From Haematococcus lacustris (taxonomy: Eukaryota; Chlorophyta; Chlorophyceae; Chlamydomonadales; Haematococcaceae): a stretch of DNA of 64,000 nt. The first letter of the stretch is position 1; the number at the start of each line of letters is the position of its first letter. A program made the position numbers and the translations under genes. The notes beneath the pieces were generated by a model that made no database searches, was not told where the DNA came from, and was given only the letters and a program-made list of their open reading frames with translations. Below, piece after piece: positions 19,721-31,539 of the stretch. The stretch is taken from contig JASKMD010000029.1 of assembly GCA_030144725.1 (NCBI GenBank), forward strand, positions 9,432,358-9,496,357, given 5' to 3'.

Positions 19721-19790
19721 GGTCGGGCAATCGATGTTGGCATGAAACACATGCTCTGATGTAGGCAACAGCTTGAGCTTTGCCTGATGC
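19721..19790 (-). ncRNA. Candidate omega-RNA scaffold (conserved 3' end), subfamily 1
   Basis: Contains GTTGGCATGA, ACACATGC and TGATGTA blocks in the same order as in the copies near 30633, 31672, 42935 and 58541. Transcription is inferred, not shown. Confidence 0.35.
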
Positions 19791-20760
19791 ACACATGCTA
19801 CTGTGCTACAGGCTGCTGGGCTAGGGCCCTGGGGGCTCGGGTCTCGCAGCTTCTTGATGACCAATGATGGGTACTCCTTGCCCTGGGTAGGAAGCCTTCC
19901 TCGGTGTGGCCACCTGCACAGCTCCAGTGGGCGCCACTTGCTCTCCCCTGCCCGCTGTAGGTTGAGGGCTGCGTTGCAGTCCCTGTCCACCCAATTGCCA
20001 TGGTCACCAGGGGTGGCCTGGGCCAGCCAAGGGCACCACATGAGCCCCCGCACTGGCGCCTCGAACCGCTTGCTCCAGGCTGACCGCAACAAGTGGTTCT
20101 GCACCTGACCCGGCTTGGGCTTCCAGTCCTCAGGCCTGGTGGGCTTGCTGCTGTCCAGCTCCTCCTCACAGGGCTGGGGGCTGTTCATGATTGAGCTGAC
20201 CCTGCTGGTGCGGAACTCATCCACTGTCACCACCTTGCCTGGCACCCTGTTGCTTGGTTTGCCGCTGTTGGCCCTCTCCACCACCTTGCGGCAGGCCTGC
20301 AGCACAGCCTTGGCCCCCCACCCACCCCGGGTGCCAATGCCTGCCTTGCCAAGGAACACCACCAGCTGCTTGCGGGTCCCCCACTGATGCTGGGACACGC
20401 TGGCTGCCTCCTCCTCCAACTGCATGGCACACAATGCACACAATGCGCATGAGATCCTTGAAAGGATTGGGGACACATGTGGGACACACTAGCAGGTCAC
20501 ATGTGGGGCAGTCTTCTGGAAGTAGCGCTCCAGGACCTTCTCCTGCGCACCATGCAGCCTCATCTTCTGCTCAGCCCACTTGGGATGCAGGTTCTCCTCC
20601 CACACTGCATCCCAAGTGGCCAGGGTGACGGCCACATGCCGCTGGATGGCCACCAGGGAGGTGCCTGCTGGGGTGGCTGCTGCCAGGTACTGGACCTCCT
20701 CCTCTAGCACATCAGGGAGGGTGTGCAAAGCCTCCCGAAGATGAGCAGCTTGAAGGACAA
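19721..20760 (-). mobile_element. Fanzor/TnpB-like element, subfamily 1, 5' truncated; longest open C-terminal half
   Basis: The exon-like ORF 19577-20476 encodes, in order: QLVVFLGKAGIGTRGGWG, ACRKVVERA, VVTVDEFRTSRVSS, RGLMWCP, WVDRDCNAALNLQRAGES and WRPLELCRW. The VDEFRTS and DRDxNAALN blocks are hallmarks of Fanzor/TnpB RuvC nucleases. An upstream ORF (20489-20728) adds LVAIQRHVAVTLATWD and HPKWAEQKMRL, separated by a spliceable intron as in the copy at 31783-33329. The RuvC-I segment is absent beyond 20760. The usual stop is lost, so the ORF reads into the conserved 3' end. Probably dead, but it best shows the family. Confidence 0.75.
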
Positions 20761-23700
20761 CTAGTTACTACTGCATGACTGGCTGTACATGGCAGGTCAG
20801 GGGCCCCAATAACTGTAAATGTGTCCTGTGTTCAAGGGTAGTCATGTGTTCAAGGGTAGTCCTGTGTTTAAGGGAGGGAGCCACCGGGTCAAAGTATGTA
20901 CATGTTCTTCATCCTCAGCTGCCGCCCGCTGCTGCGCTTGCTGATGCTGTGAAAGGGGTTCTCCTGCTCCAACTGCCAGTGATGGGCACCAGCTGCCAGC
21001 CGATGCCGGAGATGAGAACCTGCCAGCTCTCCTCTTGTCAATAGGAGTCAACCAGGTGGTTGGGGTGGGCATGCCACTAGCTGTGCCCGGTAAGCAGACA
21101 GGTGGGTTGAGCTGGACATGCCTGTGGCCTCTGCTGCTGGGGGCACTGAGACCCACACAACAACAAGCAAAGGCTACTGCTGTGTGCCTACTGCACAGAT
21201 ACAGTGACTGCAACCGTTCTGTGGCCTGAGCCTCAGCCGCTCAGCAGGCTGGCCAGCAGCGCTGCATCTGGTGCCCCCCGTCATCGGCCCCGCTGATGAG
21301 GCAGGTGGGGGGGCCATAAAGATGTGGAGGGAGAGGGGAGGGCCAGAGGCCAGAAGAAAGGCAGGTCTGGGCCGTCGGCAGGGATGAGAGCGCCTAGATG
21401 GTGTTGGGAGGTGTTGCTAGGGCAGGAGTGAGGCTGGGAGGGGGTGGACATAATGGGCTGTGGCTATGAGGGGTTGAGTGAGTCAGGCTGGTGGATGGGC
21501 TCACTATACAGGACCAGTTGGACCTCGTTGCTATGACCACAATGGCCTCTTGACACCGTCTGCACCCGGTGTGCTCAACTATGTCGTAACGGCTTGATGC
21601 CAGGCACTGCTGACACTTCCCATGTGTAGGTGATGGTGATGGGTGGTGCTGCAAGGGGTGGAGGAGCACTTGAGCTGGCACCTTCCCACCGCCTTCATAG
21701 CCGACCCATGACGAACATCAGACGATTCATGGCATGACACACATCAGACGGTGTATGGCTGTCACGCTGTATGCCGGCATCCGCCAGAACTGAGTCGATG
21801 AGCATCTCTACTGCAAGTGGACACCTGTGACTCCACTCCACATCTGTCGCATGGGGCACTACTTTACTTTATGGTGACCGCAGTGTTGCGAGGTCTGTCA
21901 CACAGCACACATCCCTTGTCCTGCTCATTTGCTCTCTGCCGTTAATATCCCTGCTGTTCTATGACCCATCCCCTTCACTCTCCCCTGCAAACTGGGCTTG
22001 GCAAGCTGTCCAGCCCAGTACAGCGCTGTGCTCATGGCAGGGGTACTGGGAGGGTCATCAAGCAGGCAGTGCCAGAGAGTGTGTGGAGCTTTGCCCCATC
22101 TGAGTAAGCATCCCGGGGGAGGGAGGGGGCTTGGCTGAGGCATTGTTGATGCTGCGCAACGCCCTCTGCATGTGTGCCAGGCCATTACCCGGATCAATGA
22201 TGGGCCAGGGGTGTAGAGTAGGGCGTGTCTCGGCGTATTAGCTCCGAGCCAAGTTGCTAATATTAGCTGGTGGTGGTTTCTTTATTTCTGTGTCCAGGAG
22301 GCGGCCTCCGACCGCGCATCATCAACCAGGTGCGCAGGAGCCTAAGCGCCGCCAGGCGCAGCCATCAGCAAGAATCGGCTGCAAATATGAGCTAATATGG
22401 TTGGCTTGCTATTATTGCTATTATTGCTATTATGTATGTACCGTCCTAGTGTAGAGACCAAAGGGGCAAACCATTTCATGTGTTGCTTACCATTTGCATG
22501 CCAGCAGCAACACCCACAGCACCTCCTGCAAATGATGCACAGGTCAGGATTTGAATGCCAGAGCAGTGGCGGGTAACAGGCCCTCACCTTGTTATACCCA
22601 TTGCACACGCTTCTTGGCCTCGGCGACTACCACTGTCTCCTCCAGCTGCCCGTTATGAAGTGCATTAGCTGCTGCCTCGCATTGAGCTTTCATAGCCTCA
22701 AATACTTGGAGTTCGGTCAACCCTGCACACATGCACACGTATTTACTTCTCGTGGGTACATCTGTGCATCGACGTACGGTCATCTCGAGCACGAGGCGCT
22801 TAGGTCATGTCAGGCGCAAGGCGCGGCTCGGACCATGCATAGCTAGGCACCTTGAGCGATGACATGTCACACATGAGCAAACAGTCCACCATAGCGTAGC
22901 TCCGCATACCAATGCATCGCAGTCGACACGGCCCGACTGCTTACAACACACCGTTGCGAGTAGACAAAGCTATTTCGCCCCTAGCTCGCATCTGCCCACA
23001 GAAACTAGTTCAGACGCGCTACTAGCAAGGAAACACAATTGGTAGCATTGCACCAAGCGCGACCGGCGATGTAACGGCGATTAAACATTGCAAATGGCCT
23101 GTTGACATATACACATCAGGCCAGTAGACGAGGGCTTTGTTGAGCTGGCTTGCGTAGAGAGCATTTCTGCTTAGAATGCATGCTGGTATTGACCTTCGCT
23201 GCCCGCTGATGTGAACGATAACGCCGGCTCGCCGCATCACACGGTTACCGATGCCGAAGAAGAGCCCTAGCTAGCAACGCACATTAAAGCGAGCGCAGTG
23301 CTCAAGTCCGTCTGCATCGCCTACCAGGTCCCCTGTTCGTTGCCCGCTGTTCGTCGCGCACTGCGTTGTCTGCATGCTGCCTGCTGTTGTTGACGATGCC
23401 GCTGGAATCTTGGGCGTCTGCCACCTTGTCCACCAGCAACAGGTTGTGGCACAGCAGTGTGTGCCATGCTTTGGTTGTCCCGCCTTACATTAGTGCATGC
23501 CTGTCATGTCAAACCACCCTATCAAACCCCTGAGCGGTCAGCAAAATGCTTGGCACCAGGCTTGTGAACAGTGCCTCCCTCCATTCACGTTTGCTGCAAC
23601 AGAGACTGAGACAGCAGCTGCAGGCGTGGTCAGCGGCTTGCAGTATAGCGAAACCCTCGTGCTTGCGCTACCGCCGTGCTTGCTTGCAAAGGGAATGGAG

Positions 23701-24076
23701 GGGGAGAAAAGGGGGCTTGCTTGCAGCACTCCTCCCATCGTTGATGCTGCCACAGATGGTTCAGGACGGCTAGATGACCACAGACAGGCTGTCAGGTGGG
23801 GGTCTGCAGGGGGTGCTCTAGGACAGCTGCTGGTTCTACCACTGCTGCTTCTGCCGCTGTTGCTGCTGCCACTGCTGCCGCTCCTGCCACTGCTGCCGCT
23901 CCTGCTACAGCTGCTGCTGCTCCTGCTGCTTCTGCTGCTTCTGCTCGTCTCGCTATCACGTTGCCCGCCTCCACCAGCCGCTGCCACCACCTCCCCGCCA
24001 CCTCTTGACCTGGTCACCTCTGGGTCACTCTTCTCCTCGACACCCATCACACTCCGCCACATCTCACCCCGCCAAA
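20761..24076. other. Mostly uncharacterised region
   Basis: No convincing gene. A minus-strand exon-like segment at about 22595-22722 (GLTELQVFEAMKAQC, AKKRVQW) and a short one near 22490-22530 could belong to a small gene starting near 23240, but the chain is weak. 23790-24060 is Ser/Arg or Leu-coding low complexity. Confidence 0.35.
22595..22722 (-). CDS. Putative exon of an unknown small gene
   Basis: Flanked by a TGTGCAG acceptor and a GTATAA donor, with a helix-like amphipathic sequence (ELQVFEAMKAQCEAAANAL). Family not recognised; the neighbouring exons are speculative. Confidence 0.3.
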
Positions 24077-27000
24077 TTAAGCAGCCACCCCTTCATACAT
24101 CTTGACCAGCTGATGCAGCATGCGCTTGGGCTGTGCTCCAGACTGAGCCGCCAGCCACACTGGAGACATCTGGAACTGCTTCAACTGCTCCTGCAGCTCC
24201 GTGCGCTGGTTCATGGTGTTCAGCCAGGTGCGGAACTGGGTGATGCTGCAGGGTCCCTGCTGCTGCCCCTCAGGGTCCAGGTACAGCCAGGCCTTCTCAG
24301 ACGCGGGGGGCAGACGGCCCACAATGGGGCCCCCCCTGCCTGCTGCTGGCCCCCCCGAGGAGCCTCCACCCCCGACACTGCCAGCCTGGCCTGGGCGGGT
24401 TGCAGGAGCAGCTTCAGAGCTTGGGCCTCCTCCACGACCTGCTCCAGCTGGCTGCTGAGAGGGGCCGGTGCTGCGCTGGCTGCTGTTGGGAGGTCCTCCG
24501 GAACCCCCAGGCCCCCTGCCCACGCTTTGAGAAGGGCCAGGTGCAGGGCCACGATCACCCCCCCGCTGCTGCTGCTGTTGCTGGGGGGAGGCCAGGCTGG
24601 AGGCTCCACGGGTCCCTGCTCCTCCGGAAGCTGCAGGGTAGCTGGGACCTCCACGCGAGGGGGCCTGGCTCGGGGGACCATCCATGCGGGTGCGTTTCGA
24701 GGAAGGGGGTGGAGACAGGTCGCGCTCTCGCGGCCGCTCTCGGCTGGGGTTGAACCCCGGACCTGTCGCGCCTCGAGGGGGGGGCACCCCTGGACGGCTC
24801 ACCTGGGGTGGGAGGGAGCGTGGGGGCGGAGGCCCGTGGGGGTCCAGGGGGGGGGCCCGTCGCGGGGGAGGCTCCAGGGGTGTGCCAGTGTTGCGGGTCA
24901 TGGGCACTGCGGATGCAAAGATCACAGGTTCAGTGTGACCAGATGTGATCAGATGTGCGCAGCTGGCTGCAATAGCATGAGGTCACATTGGATACATCGT
25001 CAAAGCTGCAACATGTGGTTGGGGTCCCATGCGAGATCAGCGGTTACAATGTGCTATGCCAGGACATGTGATCAGTTGCAGGGGCTGTGCATGGGGGATG
25101 GGGCAGGGAAGGGGGGAAGAAAAGGAGGTGGAGAAGGGAGCGAGGAAGAAGGTGCGGGTAAGGGGTGGCATTGCCAAACAGTGCTGGGACAGGAGGCGAG
25201 GGGGCAAGCAGGTGCTTAGGAGTCCAGTGCACCTGGCCTGCTTCCCTCAGGCCCCCTCCTGGAGTCCATGTAGCCGGGCGGGCCATCCCCACCCCTGTGA
25301 CCAGCATGCGGGGGGGCGGAGGAAGCTGGAGGGTAGCTGCGGCTAGGGGGCCCGGCCCTGTCCCTGTCATCAGGCCGTGAGGGCGCGGTGCCTGGGCGGG
25401 GGCCGGGGGGAGGCCCCCTCAGATCTGCTGCCCGCTCCCGCATGTCGCGCATGTCACGGCTGTCACGGGGTGTGACCCGAATGTCACGTGAGCCGCGGGG
25501 GGGCAGGCTGGGGGGGCCCATGCTGCCAGCGGGGGGTGGGCGGTGGGGGGTGGGGTCACGGCCATCGCTTCGTCGAGGCACTGGGGATGAGACGTTGGGG
25601 CGGCCACTGCTGCTGCCGGCGGGGGGTGCCCTGCTTGCTGGCAGGGGGGTGGGGCGGGACGGCTGGGCATGGCTGGGGTAAGGGTCAACCCGGCGTGTGC
25701 TGCTGCTGGGGGGAAGGGAGGAGGAAGCTGGGGGGTAGCTGGGGTTGCGGCTGGGTGCGCTGCTGGGTCGAGTAGGGATCACACGGCTGCGGTCCGAGCT
25801 TGATGTTGGGGGCAGGCTGCTGGAGCTAGGTGGTAAGCGCGAGGTGCTGCAGAGGGGCAGGGGGGTCAGCATGGGGGTCAGCAGGGGGGGTCAGCAGGGG
25901 GCAGGGGGGTCAGCATGGGGGTCAGCAGGGGGGGTCAGCAGAGGGGCAGGGGGGTCAGCATGGGGGTCAGCAGGGGGGGTCAGCAGGGGGCAGGGGGGTC
26001 AGCATGGGGGTCAGCAGGGGGGGTCAGCAGGGGGCAGGGGGGTCAGCATGGGGGTCAGCAGGGGGGGGCAGCAGGGGGCAGGGGGGTCAGCATGGGGGTC
26101 AGCAGGGGGGGTCAGCAGGGGGCAGGGGGGTCAGCAGGGGGGTCAGCAGGGGGGGGCAGCAGGGGGCGTCAGCAGGAGGGAGTGAGGAGATGGTTGAGTG
26201 AGGAGCTGTGTGCTGCACCTACCATTCCTACCTCAGCCCTCTGCTTTTAACACCCGCTTGCATACGGCTATCACCAGCAGGCAAGAGCAAGACGTTCCTG
26301 AGGATGTTTGAGGGTTATGATGTGACATGCCCTTTTGCACACCTGGCGGGTGTGGTGCGGGGCATAGAGCCAATGGAGGCCCTGCGGTCAACGCTGCTGG
26401 ACACCAGCCCATCCAAGCTTGTCCGTCCGCCTGGCAGGCTGCTTCGTCGGTCCACTGCCGTGGAAGACCCGGGTCCCACGACCCTGCTGTGTGTGGGCGG
26501 CGCGCTTGAGCGCGGCGACACAAGCCCACTGGTTGAGCTTCGAACGGTGTCGCGGCTCCGCGGGTCGCGTGGGTCGCGCAGGTCACGTGCGTCCCGCGAA
26601 GAAGACGCGGGGAGGCTGGGCCTCGCGGTGCTGCTGGCGTGTACAGTGCGAGATGAATAGCCTGGCGGTGACTGCACCACACTCGCACGCTCTCGCTCGC
26701 GCTCGCGGACACGCTCCCGCTCACGAGCGACCTCACGCTCACGAGCTAGCTCACGCGCCCGCACCAGCTCGCGCTCCGCGGCCTCGCGGTCGGCCAGCAT
26801 CTGACGAGCCAGGAGGAGCTCTCGCTGCACGGCGGGAGAGAAGAACAGGAAGGGTGCGGGTGAGGGCGGTAGGGTGGGAATGGGAAGGGTAACGGCGGGA
26901 TGCGGAAAGGCAAGGGCGGCGATGAAGGAGAGCAGCAGGGCTGCTGAGATGTTCTGAAGTGGGTGCGACGGGTGAAATGGCGGCATCATAGGCAGGCGTC

Positions 27001-28306
27001 GGGGTCGCGAGCTGGCTGTCGCTGGCACTACGAGTACCGCCTTCACAGCCCTTCCGTCATCGCTCATGATACCACACCCTTGCGCACCTCCCGCGCCGCT
27101 TCAAGCTCCAGCTGCATCTCACGCTCCCGTATCATCTCTCGCGCTCGAAGTTCCTCAGCCTCGCGCTCCCTCTCCCAGAGAGCGCGGTCTCGTGCCGCCA
27201 GCTGCCTCTCACGGAGCTCCAGCTCCCGCCTCAGTTCCCGCTCGCGCTCCCGGAGCATGATTTCCCGGTCGCGCTCCCGGTCAGTGCGCTCCCTCTCCCT
27301 GGCCTCGTATCTCATCTCCGCGATGCTGTGGCGAGGAGGAGGCGCTCCGCGCGAAGGAGCACTTCTCGTTGTCGCAGACGCCGGGCGGCTGCTCTGTCCC
27401 TTCATGCTGCCAGCAGATATGGGGGCGTTCTTCGAGGCAGGAGCCGCAGCTGGGGCTGAAGCTGGCGCCGGGATTGCTGCGCGGCCGGGGGCGTCAGCGC
27501 TGGACTTTTGGCTGGCGGCGTTTGCCAGGCTTGATGGCGCCTTGCTTCCCGCAGCGGCTGGCGCGGCAACCCGCCCAGTGGCCGCACTGCCACGGGCAGC
27601 CCCAGCCCCAGGGGTGCCCTTGGGTGCTGCCCCTGATGCTGCTGGCGTCAGGGCCTTGACCGCAGCAGCGCCGGTGGGCTTGCTGGCAGGCGTGCCCTTG
27701 TCAGCTCCAGCAGCAGAAGGCGTGGCATGTGCTGCAACAGAGGGCACAGCTGCTGCCGCTGCCGCTGGCTGTGCTGCTGAACTTACCCCTGCCCCTTCCC
27801 CCTTGCCCACGGCTGTGCCCTTGGTCACCGCAGGCGTCTTTGCACCTGCCCCAGCTTTGCCAGCAGCAGCAGCAGCAGGGCTGAGGGGGAGTTTGGCTCC
27901 TGTCGCCCCTGGGATGGCTTTGGCGCTGCCAGCTTGCTGAGCGGGGCTGGCGGTCACAACTACCTTCCCGCCTGTGGTGGTGGCCTTGCCGCCAGGGGTT
28001 GTGGTGGCGGCTGACGCAGGCCTGGCTGCTGCAGTGCCATTGGCACCTGGCTTGGCAGCTGCGCCAGGTGGTGCTGGGGTGCCTCCTGCCACTGCTGCCG
28101 CCCCTGCTTTCCTCACTGCCGCAGGGGTTGGCTTAGCTGCTGCTGCTGCTGCTGCTGCTGCAGCCCCGGGGCCAGCCTGGGTGCCAGCTGCCTTGGGGGT
28201 GGCCCCCTCCACCTTCCTGGCAGCTGCCTGAGCTGCCCCAGCAGCCACAGGAGGAGAGCTGGATGAGGCAGCTGCCACTGAGGAGCCAGGGGCAGGAGCT
28301 TTAGGG

Positions 28307-28337
<31 letters not shown>

Positions 28338-29860
28338 CCCCCCCTAGTGCCTCAGAGCCTGTAGCTTGGACAGCAGCTGGCCCTGCGGCTGTGGCTGCAG
28401 CAGAAGGTGCTGCGGCTGCCTCCTGCACGCTCCCCTGCTCCAAGGGGAGCCTGGCACCTGCAGCTGTGGCATCATCAGCACTGCCTGCCGCAGCTGCCTC
28501 AGCATCAGCTTCCCCACCCTCGCCTCCCATTGCCTCCCCCTCCTGCAGCCCCTGCCCCTCCTCATTCTCCTGCCCTGGCTTGCCCTGGTCTTGCTCCTGC
28601 TGCTCCTGCTCCCCCTGCTCCCCCTGCTCCCCCTGCTGCTCTACGTCAGCCAGCTCGTCCTGCAACTGATCTTGGCTTGGGTCCACGCCGCCCTCCCCTC
28701 CCTCGCCCCCCTCCAGGTCATCCAGCAGCTCACTGCCACCTGCACTATGCAACTGCCCCTCCCCCTCCCCGCCCTCCCCCTCCCCCACTCCCTCCTGTAG
28801 CAGTTCCTCGCCTGCCAGCTGCTCCCCCCCCTCCTCACCCTGACCCTCTCCGCCCCCCTCCCAGCCCTGCTCCTCCTGCTCCTGGTCATGCGCCTGCCGC
28901 TCCTGCTGCTCCCCACCCTCCTCACCCTCAGGAGCCCCCTCCTGGGATAATGGCGGCAGCACGTGGCCATCCTGCTCCTCACCTTCCCCATCGCCCTTGT
29001 CATCCACCTCCTCAGTATTCAACAGCCCATTCCCCTGCCACTCCCCCCCACCCCCGTCCGCCTCCATAGCTTGCTCGCCTTCTACACCCCCCTCTTCACC
29101 CTCCTGCACCTCATCAGCATACTCAGCGTGGCCTGCCTCCTCACCCTCCCTGCATTCCACCTCAGCATCAGATGGATCAGCATCAGATGGATCAGCGGCA
29201 GCTGCTTCCACCATCCCCTCCCCCTCAGGTTCTCCCTCTGCCTCCTCCTCTGCTCTTCCCTCTTCCATTGGCTCTTGCCCAGTCGCGCCCTCCTCAGCCT
29301 CGGCCCCGTCCACTGCCATTGGGTCAGCAGCGTCTTGGTGGGTGGCAGGGTTGAGCACTGCTCCGTCCTGCTGCTGCTCCTGATGGTTGGGGTGCGAGGG
29401 GCTGGAAGCTGCGCCTGCCAGCGGCTGTCTGAGGTGCAGAGGCAGGTCCATGTCAGGGTCATGGGGTCCATGCACATCAGCTAAGGCTGAGTCAGGCACC
29501 GCATCAGCATCTGATGCTTGCAGGTCATGCTGCTCCTGATCTGGCTCATGCACTTCATCGGCCACATGCGCTTGCTGCTCTGTTGGTTGCTCATCAGCAA
29601 GCATGGGATCCTGAGCGAGACCACCTTCCTCCTGCTGTTCTTGCTGCTCTTGCTCGGCCTCAGCCCTGATGAGAGGCAGCATGAAGCACAGCCAGTAGCA
29701 GGTTGAAGAGCATCGTCATTATGCGATGTGAGCTATGCACCATGGACAAGGAGCGGAGCTCTGCCCCGCACCGCAAGCACAGAACAGCAGCACACCAAGC
29801 CGCACAAGGATGCTCTTACCGCGCTGCTGCCTGCTCGCCATTGCCTGCATCCTCGACCAT
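24077..29860 (-). CDS. 1514-residue acidic, RE-rich protein with C-terminal GYF-like domain
   Basis: Five exons join in phase: 29820-29860, 27088-29665, 26343-26824, 25233-25846, 24077-24906 (4545 nt including the stop). From the N-terminus: about 390 residues of Glu/Gln/Gly-rich acidic sequence, an Ala/Pro-rich stretch, a long charged RERERE helix spanning the exon 2/3 junction (about residues 760-920), an Arg/Ser/Pro-rich region, then a GYF-like domain at about 1442-1490 (KAWLYLDPEGQQQGPCSI, followed by FRTWLN). GYF domains bind proline-rich peptides and occur in splicing and mRNA-control proteins, so a nuclear or mRNP role is inferred. The GYF tripeptide itself is not conserved. The start at 29860 is chosen because its frame alone splices in phase. 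Confidence 0.72.
25852..26175. repeat. Minisatellite in an intron of the GYF-domain gene
   Basis: About six copies of a 50-odd-bp unit made of GGGGGTCAGCA and GGGGCAGG blocks, lying between exons 26343 and 25846. The Gly/Ser/Gln ORFs across it are artefacts. Confidence 0.92.
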
Positions 29861-30540
29861 GCGAACAAATGGGCTGAAGCTCGCTTCAGGCCGGAGTACA
29901 GATATGCGCGTCACAAATCACCTAAGTGCAACAACAATAGCTTCAGCGCAATCAGCGACAGCGAAGCCCTGGCGGCTTAAGAGTGAGGAGGAAAGCCCTG
30001 GGTTGCAAATTTTGTGTACCGACCTAAACGAGCATGCCCTAATCATAAACATGCTGATGCGAGCCGCGCTCTTCGCGCGATCACTGCCCAGCCTTCCCAC
30101 GCTTTACTGCACGGTACCCTCTATACTGCACGGTGCCCTCTGGGAACTGTGCGACCGCAGCTCAGTAGCATGTCCCACCCCAGCACCTGGTTGCAGCCAT
30201 CATCACCTTCACACCTCAGCGCCCGCATGGGGCAAGCACGACTTCCGGACAAAGCGAGGAAAGGTGAGGTCATGCAGAAGGCCTCAAAAGGTAGAGCTGT
30301 TCCCCTGGCTGGCATGAACACCTTCAGATGTATCCGCAGCTAGTTGAGGGACCGCAGGTCAGCATGGGGTCTGGCCAGTGTAGAGGTACCAGGAACTTGT
30401 GGTGCAAGGCTTAAGATCATGTGCTAAGCGGCAAAGGCGTCAATTGACTGTGATGACCTGGGTACTGACAGGCAGTGCACACAACACTGAGGGTGGAGCA
30501 AGCTACCAAACACCTGACATCACGGCTGGGAAAGGATGTG
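29861..30540. other. 5' region of the GYF-domain gene
   Basis: Probable 5' UTR and promoter. The minus-strand ORF at 29918-30100 stops before the start codon. Nothing else recognised. Confidence 0.4.
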
Positions 30541-30544
30541 CTAC

Positions 30545-30720
30545 AGCACCTTAGCCTTCACTAGGACTGCATTGTTGTGAACCACTACATTGGCGCGTTG
30601 TACACTCAGTTCCATGCACATGGCATGGTCACCTACACCATTGCCTGACCCCTGTGATAGGGCTACAGCCTAGAGTTGACATGACAAACCTGCGCTGATG
30701 TAAACTCACAACAGCTCACG
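30545..30720 (-). mobile_element. Solo 3' end of a subfamily-1 Fanzor-like element
   Basis: Only the conserved 3' non-coding end is present, with the palindrome-like GCCTTCACTAGGA at 30553-30565. No ORF is attached. It shares about 30 bp around the palindrome with the copy at 37085. Confidence 0.6.
30633..30716 (-). ncRNA. Candidate omega-RNA scaffold, subfamily 1 (solo copy)
   Basis: Plus-strand order CACCATTGCCTGACCCCTG, AGGGCTACAGCCTAGAGTTG, ACATGACAAAC, TGATGTAA, ACAGCTC matches the other copies. Confidence 0.4.
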
Positions 30721-31019
30721 GCCTTGCCTGGCATAAACAACCACCACGCTTGTCTGCCCCCTTGCCACTTGTATCGTCTGAGTGCAGAGGTGGAACGGTT
30801 CCCACGGCTTATCTAGGCCCACCCAACAGCAGGCTACGCAAGAAAAGATATTTCTTGGCCGGCTGGTCATGCAGCCAATAGCGATACCCCAGGCCAAGAC
30901 AGGTCCTCCGCCCAGCACTTCATCGACGTCTTTTCGCAGCCCACCGTCGGTGAAGCCATACCTTAGAAGCTCCGCTGCCTCTAGCCACTAGCCCTGTCAT
31001 GCCATCATCGGTGAGGTTG

Positions 31020-31165
31020 AAGGAGCATCAAGCTGTTAGTTTTGGTGAGGTGCCCAGTGGTCTGTGGGAAAGAGTGCCACCGGTGTGGGGGCTGCAGTCA
31101 TCAAGGGTGCGACTGAGGATGCTTTAATTTGATTGGAGTAGCTGAGTGTGATCACCTACATGCAA
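31020..31165 (+). mobile_element. Solo 3' end of a subfamily-2 Fanzor-like element
   Basis: Shares AGCTGTTAGTTTTG, GAGGTGCCCAGTGGTC and CATCAAGGGTGCGACTGAGG with the complement of 61060-61180. No ORF attached. Confidence 0.6.
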
Positions 31166-31539
31166 ACATGTTATTTTCATATTGAATGGGTTTTGTTTTC
31201 TGGGAGGGATAAGGATAATTATTGGCAGTAGTTTGTGAGGGATAAGGATATAGCAGATAGGGTGGCGAGTGGGGAGCATAGTGACCACTGCGCTTATTGG
31301 GCAGTTGCTCTGCGTTTGAGGGGCCTCCTGGCACAGCTGAGGCGTGAGGGGCCAGAAGCTGTGCCGGGCAGTGGCAGTATGGGGTGCAGGAGGCGGGTTT
31401 GTGTCAAGGCCGTGAGGGCCATGCACACAAGCCGACTAGATTGGAAGGGGGGTGTGATGACGCAGCGTCCCACGCAACCAGCCAGTGCCTCTGCTATATT
31501 GTGCTGAAGCTTCAATGTCCACTGCTAAAGGGGTCATTT

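Noticed and set aside
23497..24105. 202-codon plus-strand ORF with Leu-rich stretch
   Set aside because: Low-complexity CTG/CTC repeat with no family features; antisense equivalents are equally open.
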